Shown in pieces: positions 18,150-26,283 of a stretch of 31,602 nt of DNA. Source of the DNA: G963666895 sp963666895 (GTDB lineage Bacteria > Desulfobacterota > Desulfovibrionia > Desulfovibrionales > Desulfovibrionaceae); assembly GCA_963666895.2 (NCBI GenBank), contig CAXXNS010000011.1, forward strand, positions 1-31,602. Reading direction: 5' to 3'. Under the pieces are notes generated by a model, which was given only the letters and a program-made list of their open reading frames with translations, was not told where the DNA came from and did no database searches. Position numbers and translations under genes: made by a program. The number at the start of each line of letters is the position of its first letter. The first letter of the stretch is position 1.

Positions 18150-19446
18150 TTACTTCATTTCCTGGCCGGAAGCGGCCTTCTGCATCTTGATTTCGACCTT
18201 CTCGGTCAGGTTCTCATAGTAGTCGCGCAGGATCACGAGGACCTCTTCGCGGCCGAAGTGATCCGGAACCTCGGCGCCTTCGGACAGGGCCTTGCGCAGC
18301 TTGGTGCCGGACAGGATGACGCGGTCGTCCTTGCCGTGCGGGCAGGTGCGCATGGAGGCCATGCCGTCGCACTTGAAGCAGTAGAAGGTCCAGTCGATCT
18401 TCAGCGGCTCGCAGAGCAGGGCCTTGCCGGACTTCTTGGCGGCGTCGTCGGTCTGGTAGGGAATCTTGTCGAAGATTTCCTGGGCCTCGAACAGGGTGTA
18501 GAAGTCACCCACGCCGGCGTGGTCGCGGCCGATGATCATGTTGTTGACGCCGTAGTTCTGGCGGAAGGTGGCGTGCAGCAGGGCCTCGCGGGGACCGGCG
18601 TAGCGCATGTCCAGCGGGTAGCCGCCCTGGACCACGTGCTCGGGCACGAAGTAGCCTTTCACCAGGGTGTCGATGCACTTCAGGCGGACTTCAGCCGGGA
18701 TGTCGCCGGGCTTCAGGTTGCCGATCAGGGAGTGGATGATGACGCCGTCGCACACGTCGAGGGCGATCTTGCACAGGTGCTCGTGGGAGCGGTGCATGGG
18801 GTTGCGCAGCTGCATGGCGGCCACGTTCTTCCAACCGCGGTCCTCGAAGATCTTGCGGGTTTCGGCCGGGACGCAGGTACACGCCCAGGTACTTGGGATT
18901 GGTCGGGTAGTCGCCCTCGGACAGGACCTTGACCGGGCCGGCCAGGTAGTTGTTCTTGCGGGCCATGACCATCTGCACGCCCGGGTGATCCTCAAGAGCC
19001 ACGTCCCAGAACTTCTCGGAGTCCTCGCCGTTGCCCTTGTAAACCATCTCGGATTCCCACTTCTTCTCGTCCTCGGTCAGGGCGAACTTCTCTTCGACCT
19101 TCATGGTCGCGTAGGTGTCGCCGCCGCGGACCAGGGCGACCTCGTCGCCGACCTTGACGCCGGCGAAGTCGTCGTCGGACACGGAGAGCATGACGGGAAC
19201 GGGCCAGAAGGTGCCGTCGGCCAGGGTGAACTTCTCGCAGACACCCTTCCAGTCGGCCTTGGTCATGAAGCCGGCCAGGGGCGAGAACGCGCCGATGCCG
19301 ATCATGATCAGGTCACCCTTTTCCTGAGAGGTGATCTCGATCTGCTTCAGACCGGCGGCCTTCTTCAGTTCGGCATCCTTCTCAGCGCCATCGAGCAGGC
19401 GAATGACGAGGCCTTTGCCACCATGAGGGGGAACAAGCTTGGACAT
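18150..19446 (-). CDS. sat: Sulfate adenylyltransferase (ATP sulfurylase), with an apparent one-base frameshift
   Basis: Sat activates sulfate with ATP to give APS and pyrophosphate, the first step of sulfate respiration. Two frames together give a complete ~431-residue dissimilatory Sat. The N-terminal frame runs from MSKLVPPHGGKG to NPKYLGVYLRP. The second frame continues AETRKIFEDRGWKNVAAMQLRNPMHRSHEHL (active-site QxRNPxHxxHE), GRDHAGVGDFY, the KCDGMASMRTCPH zinc-type motif and LSGTKLRKAL. The break is at a GGG at 18868-18870; removing one G restores the frame. The start at 19446 follows GGAGGA (19451-19456). It is transcribed away from aprBA, from a promoter at about 19553-19582. A sequence error is the likely cause of the break. 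Confidence 0.95.
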
Positions 19447-19552
19447 GAAATCCTCCAACTTATTAAGAATTATTCCGTGATCTACCTCAGCCTTGGGCGG
19501 CCCGCAACTCACGCATGGGGCCGCGCGGGAATTGCCCATGATATGGACCAGC

Positions 19553-19582
19553 TTTATGAGCAGATTGTGAAAGATGTGTCAA
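19553..19582 (-). promoter_or_regulatory. Sigma-70-type promoter of sat
   Basis: On the minus strand a perfect -35 TTGACA (19582-19577) is followed after 18 bases by CATAAA (19558-19553; four of six match). Transcription would start near 19545, giving a leader of about 100 bases before sat. Confidence 0.6.
19565..19582. promoter_or_regulatory. Candidate Rex operator over the sat -35 box
   Basis: Minus-strand TTGACACATCTTTCACAA matches the Rex-type palindrome TTGTGAAATATTTCACAA at 14 of 18 positions, with one half-site perfect. It covers the -35 box and part of the spacer, where a repressor would block polymerase. In Desulfovibrio vulgaris, Rex is known to repress sat and to be released by NADH. 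Confidence 0.5.
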
Positions 19583-20024
19583 GGCTAAAGTTCCAGAACC
19601 CAACCACCGGAGAGACCAAAACTTTTTGACTTCTTTAGAGCTAGACATTGTTAACAGATTCTTTAGAGAAACTGCAAAAAAACGCCCCTAAAAAAAGGTG
19701 TAATTTCAGTGTATTGGTAGGAAGCGTTTTTATGAAAGTCATGATAAAAAAAAGACTTGCCTTGAGTCGCTGGGATACACTATCAAATAACGCGGCTTAC
19801 CGCATGCCGAGAGGATAATGGTGAGGGACGGTTTTACGTGAGGACGGCGGGACGGTTCGCGTCCCGACGCCGCTTGTTCAAAAATTCACTTTCACCTTGA
19901 CACCCAGTGTCGGGGCTGGTATTTCCTGCGTTCCAAGCCTTGGCACAGGCGACCATATATGTCAGATGGTTAAGGCTCCGTCGGTAAAGTTGTTCACAAT
20001 TAAACCCGTGTAGGAGGATATGCT
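19583..20024 (+). promoter_or_regulatory. Long aprB upstream region with direct repeats, a hairpin and a candidate promoter
   Basis: No gene is visible here. Elements seen: TTCTTTAGAG twice (19631-19640 and 19659-19668) flanking TTGTTAACA; a CGGGACG/CGTCCCG hairpin (19848-19854 with 19860-19866) without a T-run; a perfect -35 TTGACA at 19897-19902 with a weak -10 TATTTC at 19920-19925 after 17 bases; and a Rex-like half-site TTCACAA at 19993-19999. The aprB ribosome site AGGAGG (20012-20017) has seven-base spacing. The -35 is the best promoter candidate; the rest are unassigned. Confidence 0.45.
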
Positions 20025-20531
20025 ATGCCGACCTTTGTCAACCCGGAGAAATGTGACGGCTGCAAGGGTGGCGAAAAGACCGCTTGCATGTACATCTGCC
20101 CCAACGATCTCATGATCCTGGATCCGGACGAAATGAAGGCTTACAACCAAGAGCCGGATGCGTGTTGGGAATGCTACAGCTGCGTCAAAATTTGCCCCCA
20201 GGGCGCCATCGAGGCCCGGCCCTACGGCGACTTCGCCCCTCTCGGCGGTACGTCCATCCCGATGCGCTCCGCTGAGGACATCATGTGGACCATCAAGTTC
20301 CGTAATGGTTCCGTGAAGCGCTTCAAGTTCCCCATCCGCACCACGCCTGAAGGCTCCCTGAAGCCCTTCGAAGGCAAGCCCGAACCCGGTGACCTGGACA
20401 GCGAGCTGCTCTTCACCGAGACCGAGCTGGCTGTCCCCAAGGCCACGGAGATGAAGAAATTCGAAGTCTCCGACGGCGACATGAACCAGTGCTGGCAGGA
20501 CGGTGTCTGCGAAGCCGGTGCTTCCCGCTAG
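20025..20531 (+). CDS. aprB: Adenylylsulfate reductase beta subunit AprB
   Basis: AprB is the ferredoxin-like subunit of dissimilatory APS reductase. The 168-residue protein has two 4Fe-4S motifs: C-DGC with a longer insert to ACMYICP (~residues 10-26) and CWECYSCVKICP (~47-58). Electrons pass through them to the FAD in AprA. The C-terminal half (from ~residue 75) forms the tail that wraps around AprA, ending CWQDGVCEAGASR. It starts with MPTFVNPEKCDGCKGG, typical of the family. aprA begins 74 bases downstream with its own strong ribosome site. Confidence 0.98.
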   Translation: MPTFVNPEKCDGCKGGEKTACMYICPNDLMILDPDEMKAYNQEPDACWECYSCVKICPQGAIEARPYGDFAPLGGTSIPMRSAEDIMWTIKFRNGSVKRFKFPIRTTPEGSLKPFEGKPEPGDLDSELLFTETELAVPKATEMKKFEVSDGDMNQCWQDGVCEAGASR

Positions 20532-20605
20532 GGCAAGCCGGTTCATGGATGGAAGGTCCTTTTCGTAAGCAACAAAGAAATACCGAAAGGTTTTAGGAGG
20601 AGACT

Positions 20606-22600
20606 ATGCCTCTGCTTCCCTCGAAAGAAGCCTCCAAGGGCATCGCGCTTGCCGAGCCTGAAATTGTGGAACAGCACGTCGACATTCTCATGGTCGGCGG
20701 CGGCATGGGTAACTGCGGAGCGGCCTTTGAGGTCGTCCGCTGGGTCGACAAGGTCGATCCCAGCATCTCCATGATGCTGGTCGACAAAGCCGCCCTCGAG
20801 CGCTCCGGCGCCGTTGCCCAGGGTCTGTCCGCCATCAACACCTACATCGGTGAGAACGATGTGGACGACTACGTCCGCATGGTCCGCACCGACCTGATGG
20901 GCCTGGTCCGCGAAGACCTGATCTTCGACCTGGGCCGTCACGTTGACGATTCCGTTCACCTGTTCGAAGAGTGGGGCCTGCCCGTGTGGGTCAAGAAGGA
21001 CGGCAAGAACCTGGACGGCGCCAAAGCCAAGTCCCAGGGCCTGGCCATCCGCGACGGCGCTGCGCCCGTGCGCTCCGGCCGTTGGCAGATCATGATCAAC
21101 GGTGAGTCCTACAAGTGCATCGTGGCCGAGGCCGCGAAGAACGCCCTGGGCGAAGAGCGTTACATCGAGCGCGTTTTCATCGTGAAGCTGCTCCTGGACG
21201 CCAACCAGCCCAACCGCATCGCCGGCGCCGTTGGTTTCTCCACCCGTGAGAACAAGGTGTATGTCTACACCTGCAACGCCTGCCTGGTCGCCTGCGGCGG
21301 CGCCGTCAACGTGTTCCGCCCCCGGTCCACCGGTGAGGGCATGGGCCGCGCCTGGTATCCGGTCTGGAACGCTGGTTCCACCTACACCATGTGCGCTCAG
21401 GTCGGCGCTGAGATGACCATGATGGAAAACCGCTTCGTCCCCGCCCGCTTCAAGGACGGTTACGGCCCGGTCGGCGCCTGGTTCCTGCTCTTCAAGGCCA
21501 AGGCCACCAACTACAAGGGTGAGGACTACTGCGAGACCAACCGCGCCATGCTGAAGCCCTACGAGGATCGCGGCTACGCCAAGGGTCACATCATCCCGAC
21601 CTGCCTGCGTAACCACATGATGCTCCGCGAGATGCGCGAAGGTCGTGGTCCCATCTACATGGACACCAAGACCGCTCTGGTCACCACCATCAACGGTGAC
21701 TTCAACAGCCCCGAGTGGAAGCACCTCGAGTCCGAGGCCTGGGAAGACTTCCTCGACATGTGCGTCGGTCAGGCCAACCTCTGGGCCGCCACCAACTGCG
21801 CCCCCGAGGATCGCGGCTCCGAGATCATGCCCACCGAGCCCTATCTGCTGGGTTCCCACTCCGGCTGCTGCGGCATCTGGGTTTCCGGTCCGGACGAGGA
21901 CTGGGTCCCGGACGACTACAAAGTCAAGGCCGACAACGGCAAGGTCTACAACCGCATGACCACGGTCAACGGTCTCTGGACCTGCGCTGACGGCGTCGGC
22001 GCTTCCGGCCACAAGTTCTCCTCCGGCTCCCACGCCGAGGGTCGCATCGCCGGCAAGCAGATGGTCCGCTGGGTCGTCGACCACAAGGACTTCAAGCCCG
22101 CGTTGAAGCAGTCGGCTGCTGATCTCAAGCAAGAGATCTATCAGCCCATGTACACCTACAATGAGTTCAAGAACGCCTCCACGGCTCCGGACATCAACCC
22201 CAACTACATCACCCCGCGCAACTTCATGATGCGCCTCATCAAGTGCACCGATGAGTACGGTGGCGGCGTTGGCACCCTGTACATGACCTCCAAGGCTCTG
22301 CTGAACACCGGCTTCTGGCTGATGGGCATGCTGGAAGAGGACTCCAAGAAGCTGGCCGCCCGCGACCTGCACGAACTTATGCGCTGCTGGGAGCAGTTCC
22401 ACCGTCTGTGGACCGTGCGCCTGCACCTGCAGCACATCGAGTTCCGTGAGGAATCCCGTTACCCGGGCTTCTACTATCGCGGCGACTTCATGGGCCTGGA
22501 TGACTCCAAGTGGAGGTGCTTCTGCAATTCCAAGTACGATCCCGAAAAGGGTGAGACGAAGATCTTCAAGAAGCCCTACTGGCAGATCATCCCCGTCTAA
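20606..22600 (+). CDS. aprA: Adenylylsulfate reductase alpha subunit AprA
   Basis: AprA is the FAD subunit that reduces APS to sulfite and AMP in the cytoplasm. At 664 residues it has family length. The FAD-binding VDILMVGGGMGNCGAAFE is at ~26-43. Later segments typical of AprA include KCIVAEAAKNALG, GGAVNVFRPRSTGEGMGRAWYP, and SHSGCCGIWVSGPDEDWVPDDYKVKA. The product ends KPYWQIIPV. It follows AGGAGGAG before the ATG at 20606. Codon use in aprBA is strongly biased to a few C-ending codons, as expected for one of the cell's most abundant enzymes. A hairpin at 22614-22647 separates it from qmoA. Confidence 0.99.
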   Translation: MPLLPSKEASKGIALAEPEIVEQHVDILMVGGGMGNCGAAFEVVRWVDKVDPSISMMLVDKAALERSGAVAQGLSAINTYIGENDVDDYVRMVRTDLMGLVREDLIFDLGRHVDDSVHLFEEWGLPVWVKKDGKNLDGAKAKSQGLAIRDGAAPVRSGRWQIMINGESYKCIVAEAAKNALGEERYIERVFIVKLLLDANQPNRIAGAVGFSTRENKVYVYTCNACLVACGGAVNVFRPRSTGEGMGRAWYPVWNAGSTYTMCAQVGAEMTMMENRFVPARFKDGYGPVGAWFLLFKAKATNYKGEDYCETNRAMLKPYEDRGYAKGHIIPTCLRNHMMLREMREGRGPIYMDTKTALVTTINGDFNSPEWKHLESEAWEDFLDMCVGQANLWAATNCAPEDRGSEIMPTEPYLLGSHSGCCGIWVSGPDEDWVPDDYKVKADNGKVYNRMTTVNGLWTCADGVGASGHKFSSGSHAEGRIAGKQMVRWVVDHKDFKPALKQSAADLKQEIYQPMYTYNEFKNASTAPDINPNYITPRNFMMRLIKCTDEYGGGVGTLYMTSKALLNTGFWLMGMLEEDSKKLAARDLHELMRCWEQFHRLWTVRLHLQHIEFREESRYPGFYYRGDFMGLDDSKWRCFCNSKYDPEKGETKIFKKPYWQIIPV

Positions 22601-22613
22601 ACGGGAACAAACA

Positions 22614-22650
22614 AAAGGCCGCGGGTCCTTCGGGGCTCGCGGCCTTTCTC
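22614..22650 (+). terminator. Terminator or attenuator between aprA and qmoA
   Basis: AAAGGCCGCG (22614-22623) pairs with CGCGGCCTTT (22638-22647). The inner part pairs further to a C(TTCG)G loop. The T-run is short (TTTCTC). It probably ends most aprBA transcripts, perhaps with read-through into qmo. Confidence 0.8.
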
Positions 22651-22757
22651 AAAGCGGGCAAAATGGTCTGAGCCCGGCCTGGGACGCGCAGGTCCTTGCC
22701 CGGGGTTAGGCCATTTTGACGGTAAGGGCCCCAAATAGGAACCAGGGAGGAATGCAC

Positions 22758-24005
22758 ATGGCGAGTAACAGTATTCTCGTGGTTGGCGGCGGATTCGCCG
22801 GGATCACCGCCGCCTTGGAGGCCGCTGAGGTCGGATACGAGGTCTATATCGTGGAGAAAAACCCCTATCTCGGGGGTCGGGTGGCGCAACTCAACCAGTA
22901 TTTCCCCAAGCTGTGCCCTCCCTCCTGCGGCCTTGAAATCCAGTTTCAGCGCATCAAGAGCAACGCCAATCTCAAACGGGTCTTCACCCTTTCCGAGGTG
23001 ACCAAGGTTTCCGGCGGCCCCGGCGACTACACCGTCACCATCACCCAGAAGCCCCGGTACGTGAACGGCAACTGCACCGCCTGTGGCGAGTGCGAGGCCG
23101 CCTGCAAGACCAAGTTCGACTCCGAGTTCGACTTCGGCATGGGCAAGCGCGGGGCCATCTACAAGACCCACCCGTTCATGTTCCCCATGCGCTACGTGTT
23201 CGACAAGGAGTCCGTGGGCGACGCCGAGGCCGGGGCCATCAAGGCCGCCTGCCCCTACGACGCCGTGGACCTGGACGACGCGGCCAAGACCGTGGAGCTC
23301 AACGTGGGCACCATCGTCTTCGCCACGGGCTGGAAGCCCTACGACGTGTCCAAGCTTGAGAACCTGGGCGCGGGCAAGCTCGCCAACGTGGTCACCAATA
23401 TGCAGTTCGAGCGGCTGGCCGCTCCGGCCGGACCGACCAACGGCCAGATCCTGCGGCCCAGCGACGGCGCTCCGGCCAAGAAGATCGCCTTTGTCCAGTG
23501 TGCCGGGTCCCGCGACCAGAACCACCTGAACTACTGCTCCTACATCTGTTGCATGGCTTCCCTGAAGCATGTCCGGTATGTGGCCGCGCGCGATCCCAAG
23601 GCCAAGGTCACCATCTACTACATCGACCTGCGCACTCCGGGCCGCTACGACAAGTTCAAGACCCTGACCGAGGAGAACAAGAATCTGTCCCTGGTCAAGG
23701 GCAAGGTGGCCGGCATCGTCGAGGACAAGGACGGCAACCCGGTGGTCACCGTGGAGAACGCGGTCACCGGCATCAAGGCCGATGAGAAGTTCGATCTGGT
23801 GGTCCTGGCCACGGGCATGCAGCCCAGCGTGGCCGGCGAGAAGCTGCCCGTGAAGTTCACTCAGGACGAGGACGGCTTCTTCGTGGCCGACGAGGCGGGC
23901 CTTGTGGCCGCCGGTTGCGCCAAGCTGCCTCTGGACGTCATGAAGACGGCCCAGTCCGGGACGAGCGCGGCGCTCAAGGCCATTACTAACGTGGTTGGGA
24001 GGTAA
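22758..24005 (+). CDS. qmoA: Quinone-interacting membrane-bound oxidoreductase subunit QmoA
   Basis: QmoA is a soluble HdrA-like flavoprotein of the Qmo complex, which passes electrons between menaquinone and APS reductase. The 415-residue protein has FAD-binding ILVVGGGFAGITAALEAAE (~6-24), the GGRVAQLNQYFPKLCPPSC segment, a Cys cluster CTACGECEAAC (~108-118) and a second dinucleotide-type region with VVLATGMQPS near the C-terminus. The ATG at 22758 is preferred to 22752 because GGGAGG (22745-22750) then has seven-base spacing. qmoB starts three bases after its stop, and qmoC follows closely, so the three form an operon. Confidence 0.98.
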   Translation: MASNSILVVGGGFAGITAALEAAEVGYEVYIVEKNPYLGGRVAQLNQYFPKLCPPSCGLEIQFQRIKSNANLKRVFTLSEVTKVSGGPGDYTVTITQKPRYVNGNCTACGECEAACKTKFDSEFDFGMGKRGAIYKTHPFMFPMRYVFDKESVGDAEAGAIKAACPYDAVDLDDAAKTVELNVGTIVFATGWKPYDVSKLENLGAGKLANVVTNMQFERLAAPAGPTNGQILRPSDGAPAKKIAFVQCAGSRDQNHLNYCSYICCMASLKHVRYVAARDPKAKVTIYYIDLRTPGRYDKFKTLTEENKNLSLVKGKVAGIVEDKDGNPVVTVENAVTGIKADEKFDLVVLATGMQPSVAGEKLPVKFTQDEDGFFVADEAGLVAAGCAKLPLDVMKTAQSGTSAALKAITNVVGR

Positions 24006-24008
24006 GCG

Positions 24009-26270
24009 ATGGCTGAAAAGCTTGGAGTATATATCTGCGGCGGTTGCGACATCGCGAAAAGCCTCGACACCGAGGCCCTGGCGGAGTTCGTGCAAAACGG
24101 CAAGCACAAGGGCGTCTGTCCGGTGGTCAAGACCAACCCCGTGCTCTGCAGCCCCGAGGGCAAGGCCGAGATCGAGGCCGACATCCAGGCCGAGGGCCTG
24201 GACGGCGTGGTCATCTGCGCCTGCTCGCCCCGGGCCAAATGGGACGTGTTCGAGTTCGGCAAGACTCCGACCCAGCGCGTCTCCCTGCGCGAACTGGCGG
24301 TCTGGTCCTTCCAGGACGACCCCCAGTTCGAGGGCTTGCAGGACGTCATGGCCAAAGACTACATCAACATGGGCATCACCTTCCTGACCAAGATGCGCGA
24401 GCTCACCGTGGAGATTCCCGACGTGAGCAAGACCATCATGGTCATGGGCGGCGGCTACACCGGCCTCAACGCGGCCCTGTACGCCGCGGCCCTGGGCAAG
24501 GACGTGGTCCTGGTGGAAAAGGAGGCCCAGCTCGGCGGCAAGGCGGCCAAATGGGCCAAGTCCTTCCCCACCAAGCCCCCGTACACCGACCTGGAGGACA
24601 TCGACGTGGCCTCCCTGGTCAAGGCGGTGGAGTCCAATCCCAAGATCAAGGTCATGGTCTCCACCGAGGTGGAGAGCATCGAAGGCGCTCCTGGCCTCTA
24701 CTCCGTGACCGCGGGCGGCGAGACCTTCGACATCGGCGCCGTTGTCCTGGCCACCGGCTGGGTGCCGGGCAAGGACGAGTTCCTGGCTCCCCTGGGCCTG
24801 GGTTCCTCGGCCAACGTGGTCACCACCGCCGCCCTGGAGGACATGGCCTCCAACGGCGGCATCAAGCGTCCTTCGGATTCCAAGGCTCCCGAGTCGGTGG
24901 CCTTCATCCTGGACGTGTCCAAGTGCATGGAGGGCGTGGACTACGGCTCGGCCGAGGCCTGCGAGCCCGTTGAGGAACTGCCCGCGGGCGAGGAAGGCGA
25001 AGAGGATGTCTTTGTCTACGAGGACAAGGAATCCGCCAAGCACGTGGCCTACTCCTCGGAGATCTCCTCCCTGGTGGCCCTGAAGCAGGCCCAGTACGTG
25101 CGCCAGGCCTATCCGGACTCCGTGGTCACCATCTTCTACGACCACATGATGGTTCCGGGCATCAACGAGCGGTTCTACAAGGTCGCCCAGGACGATCCGG
25201 GCATCATGCTTACCAAGGCCACGGTCACCGAGGTCAAGGAAGGCGGCGGGGGCTCCCTGGCCGTCGTGGCCAAGAACACCCTGCTGGGCGAGAACATCGA
25301 GGTTCTGGCCGACATGGTGGTCCTGCCCACGGCCATCGTGCCCACCACGGCCCACGATCCGACCATCAACCTGGTCTATCGCCAGGGCCCGGCCTTCCCG
25401 GACCTGGAGCTCTTTGACGGGTACGCGGACTCCAACTACATCTGCTTCCCGTACGAGACCCGCCGCACCGGCGTGTACGCGGCCGGCTGCGTGCGCCAGC
25501 CCATGACCCTGGCCCTGGCCAAGGACGACGCCGCCGGCGCCACCCTGAAGGCCATCCAGTGCATCGAGTCCTCCAACCGCGGCGTGGCGGTGCACCCCCG
25601 CTCGGGCGACAACACCTTCCCCGAGTTCAACTTCGTGCGCTGCACCCAGTGCAAACGCTGCACCGAGGAGTGCCCGTTCGGCGCCCTGGACGACGACGAG
25701 AAGGGAACCCCGAAGCCGAACCCGACGCGCTGCCGCCGCTGCGGCACCTGCATGGGCGCCTGCCCCGAGCGCGTCATCAGCTTCGCCAACTACAACATCG
25801 ACCAGATCGGCTCGACCATCAAGGAAGTCCAGGTCCCGGAAAAGATCGACGAGGGCGGCCCCCGAGTCATCGTCCTGGCCTGCGAGAACGACGCCTACCC
25901 GGCCCTGGACATGGCCGCCATGCGCGGACACACGTGGAGCCCCTACGTGCGCTTCATCCCGGTCCGGTGTCTGGGTTCGGTCAACGCCATCTGGGTGGCC
26001 GACGCCATGAGCAAGGGTGTGGACGGGGTCGTTCTGCTGGGCTGCAAGTTCGGCGACGACTACCAGTGCCACTTCGTCAAGGGCTCCGAGCTCTGCTCGC
26101 GGCGCAAGGAGAACATCGCCGAGAGCCTGAACCGTTTGGGCGTCGAGCCCGAGCGCGTGGAGCAGTACGAAGTCGCCATCGACGACTACGACAAGATTCC
26201 CGGCCTCATCGAGAAGTTCATGAACGAGGTCATCACGAAGTTTGGCCCCAACCCCTTCAAGGGCTACTAG
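24009..26270 (+). CDS. qmoB: Quinone-interacting membrane-bound oxidoreductase subunit QmoB
   Basis: QmoB (753 residues) is HdrA-like with an added MvhD-type domain. In order: an N-terminal Cys-containing region (YICGGCDIAKSL, then CACSPRAKWDVFE), FAD-binding TIMVMGGGYTGLNAALYAAAL (~142-162), two 4Fe-4S motifs CTQCKRCTEECPFGAL and CRRCGTCMGACPERVI (~540-590), and the C-terminal MvhD-like part (VIVLACENDAYPALD, LLGCKFGDDYQCHFVKGSE). The layout fits a flavin-based electron-transfer subunit, and electron confurcation has been proposed for Qmo. An acidic insert (EELPAGEEGEEDVFVYEDKE) sits near residue 330. Confidence 0.98.
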   Translation: MAEKLGVYICGGCDIAKSLDTEALAEFVQNGKHKGVCPVVKTNPVLCSPEGKAEIEADIQAEGLDGVVICACSPRAKWDVFEFGKTPTQRVSLRELAVWSFQDDPQFEGLQDVMAKDYINMGITFLTKMRELTVEIPDVSKTIMVMGGGYTGLNAALYAAALGKDVVLVEKEAQLGGKAAKWAKSFPTKPPYTDLEDIDVASLVKAVESNPKIKVMVSTEVESIEGAPGLYSVTAGGETFDIGAVVLATGWVPGKDEFLAPLGLGSSANVVTTAALEDMASNGGIKRPSDSKAPESVAFILDVSKCMEGVDYGSAEACEPVEELPAGEEGEEDVFVYEDKESAKHVAYSSEISSLVALKQAQYVRQAYPDSVVTIFYDHMMVPGINERFYKVAQDDPGIMLTKATVTEVKEGGGGSLAVVAKNTLLGENIEVLADMVVLPTAIVPTTAHDPTINLVYRQGPAFPDLELFDGYADSNYICFPYETRRTGVYAAGCVRQPMTLALAKDDAAGATLKAIQCIESSNRGVAVHPRSGDNTFPEFNFVRCTQCKRCTEECPFGALDDDEKGTPKPNPTRCRRCGTCMGACPERVISFANYNIDQIGSTIKEVQVPEKIDEGGPRVIVLACENDAYPALDMAAMRGHTWSPYVRFIPVRCLGSVNAIWVADAMSKGVDGVVLLGCKFGDDYQCHFVKGSELCSRRKENIAESLNRLGVEPERVEQYEVAIDDYDKIPGLIEKFMNEVITKFGPNPFKGY

Positions 26271-26283
26271 GAGGTGATGGACC

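Noticed and set aside
18860..18880. Programmed frameshifting in sat
   Set aside because: There is no slippery heptamer of the usual X-XXY-YYZ kind, no nearby stop that gives a meaningful short product, and similar single-base breaks occur in glmS, so error is simpler.
19930..19960. Sigma-54 promoter (TGGCAC near 19940) upstream of aprB
   Set aside because: The expected TGC element at the -12 position is missing at the right distance.
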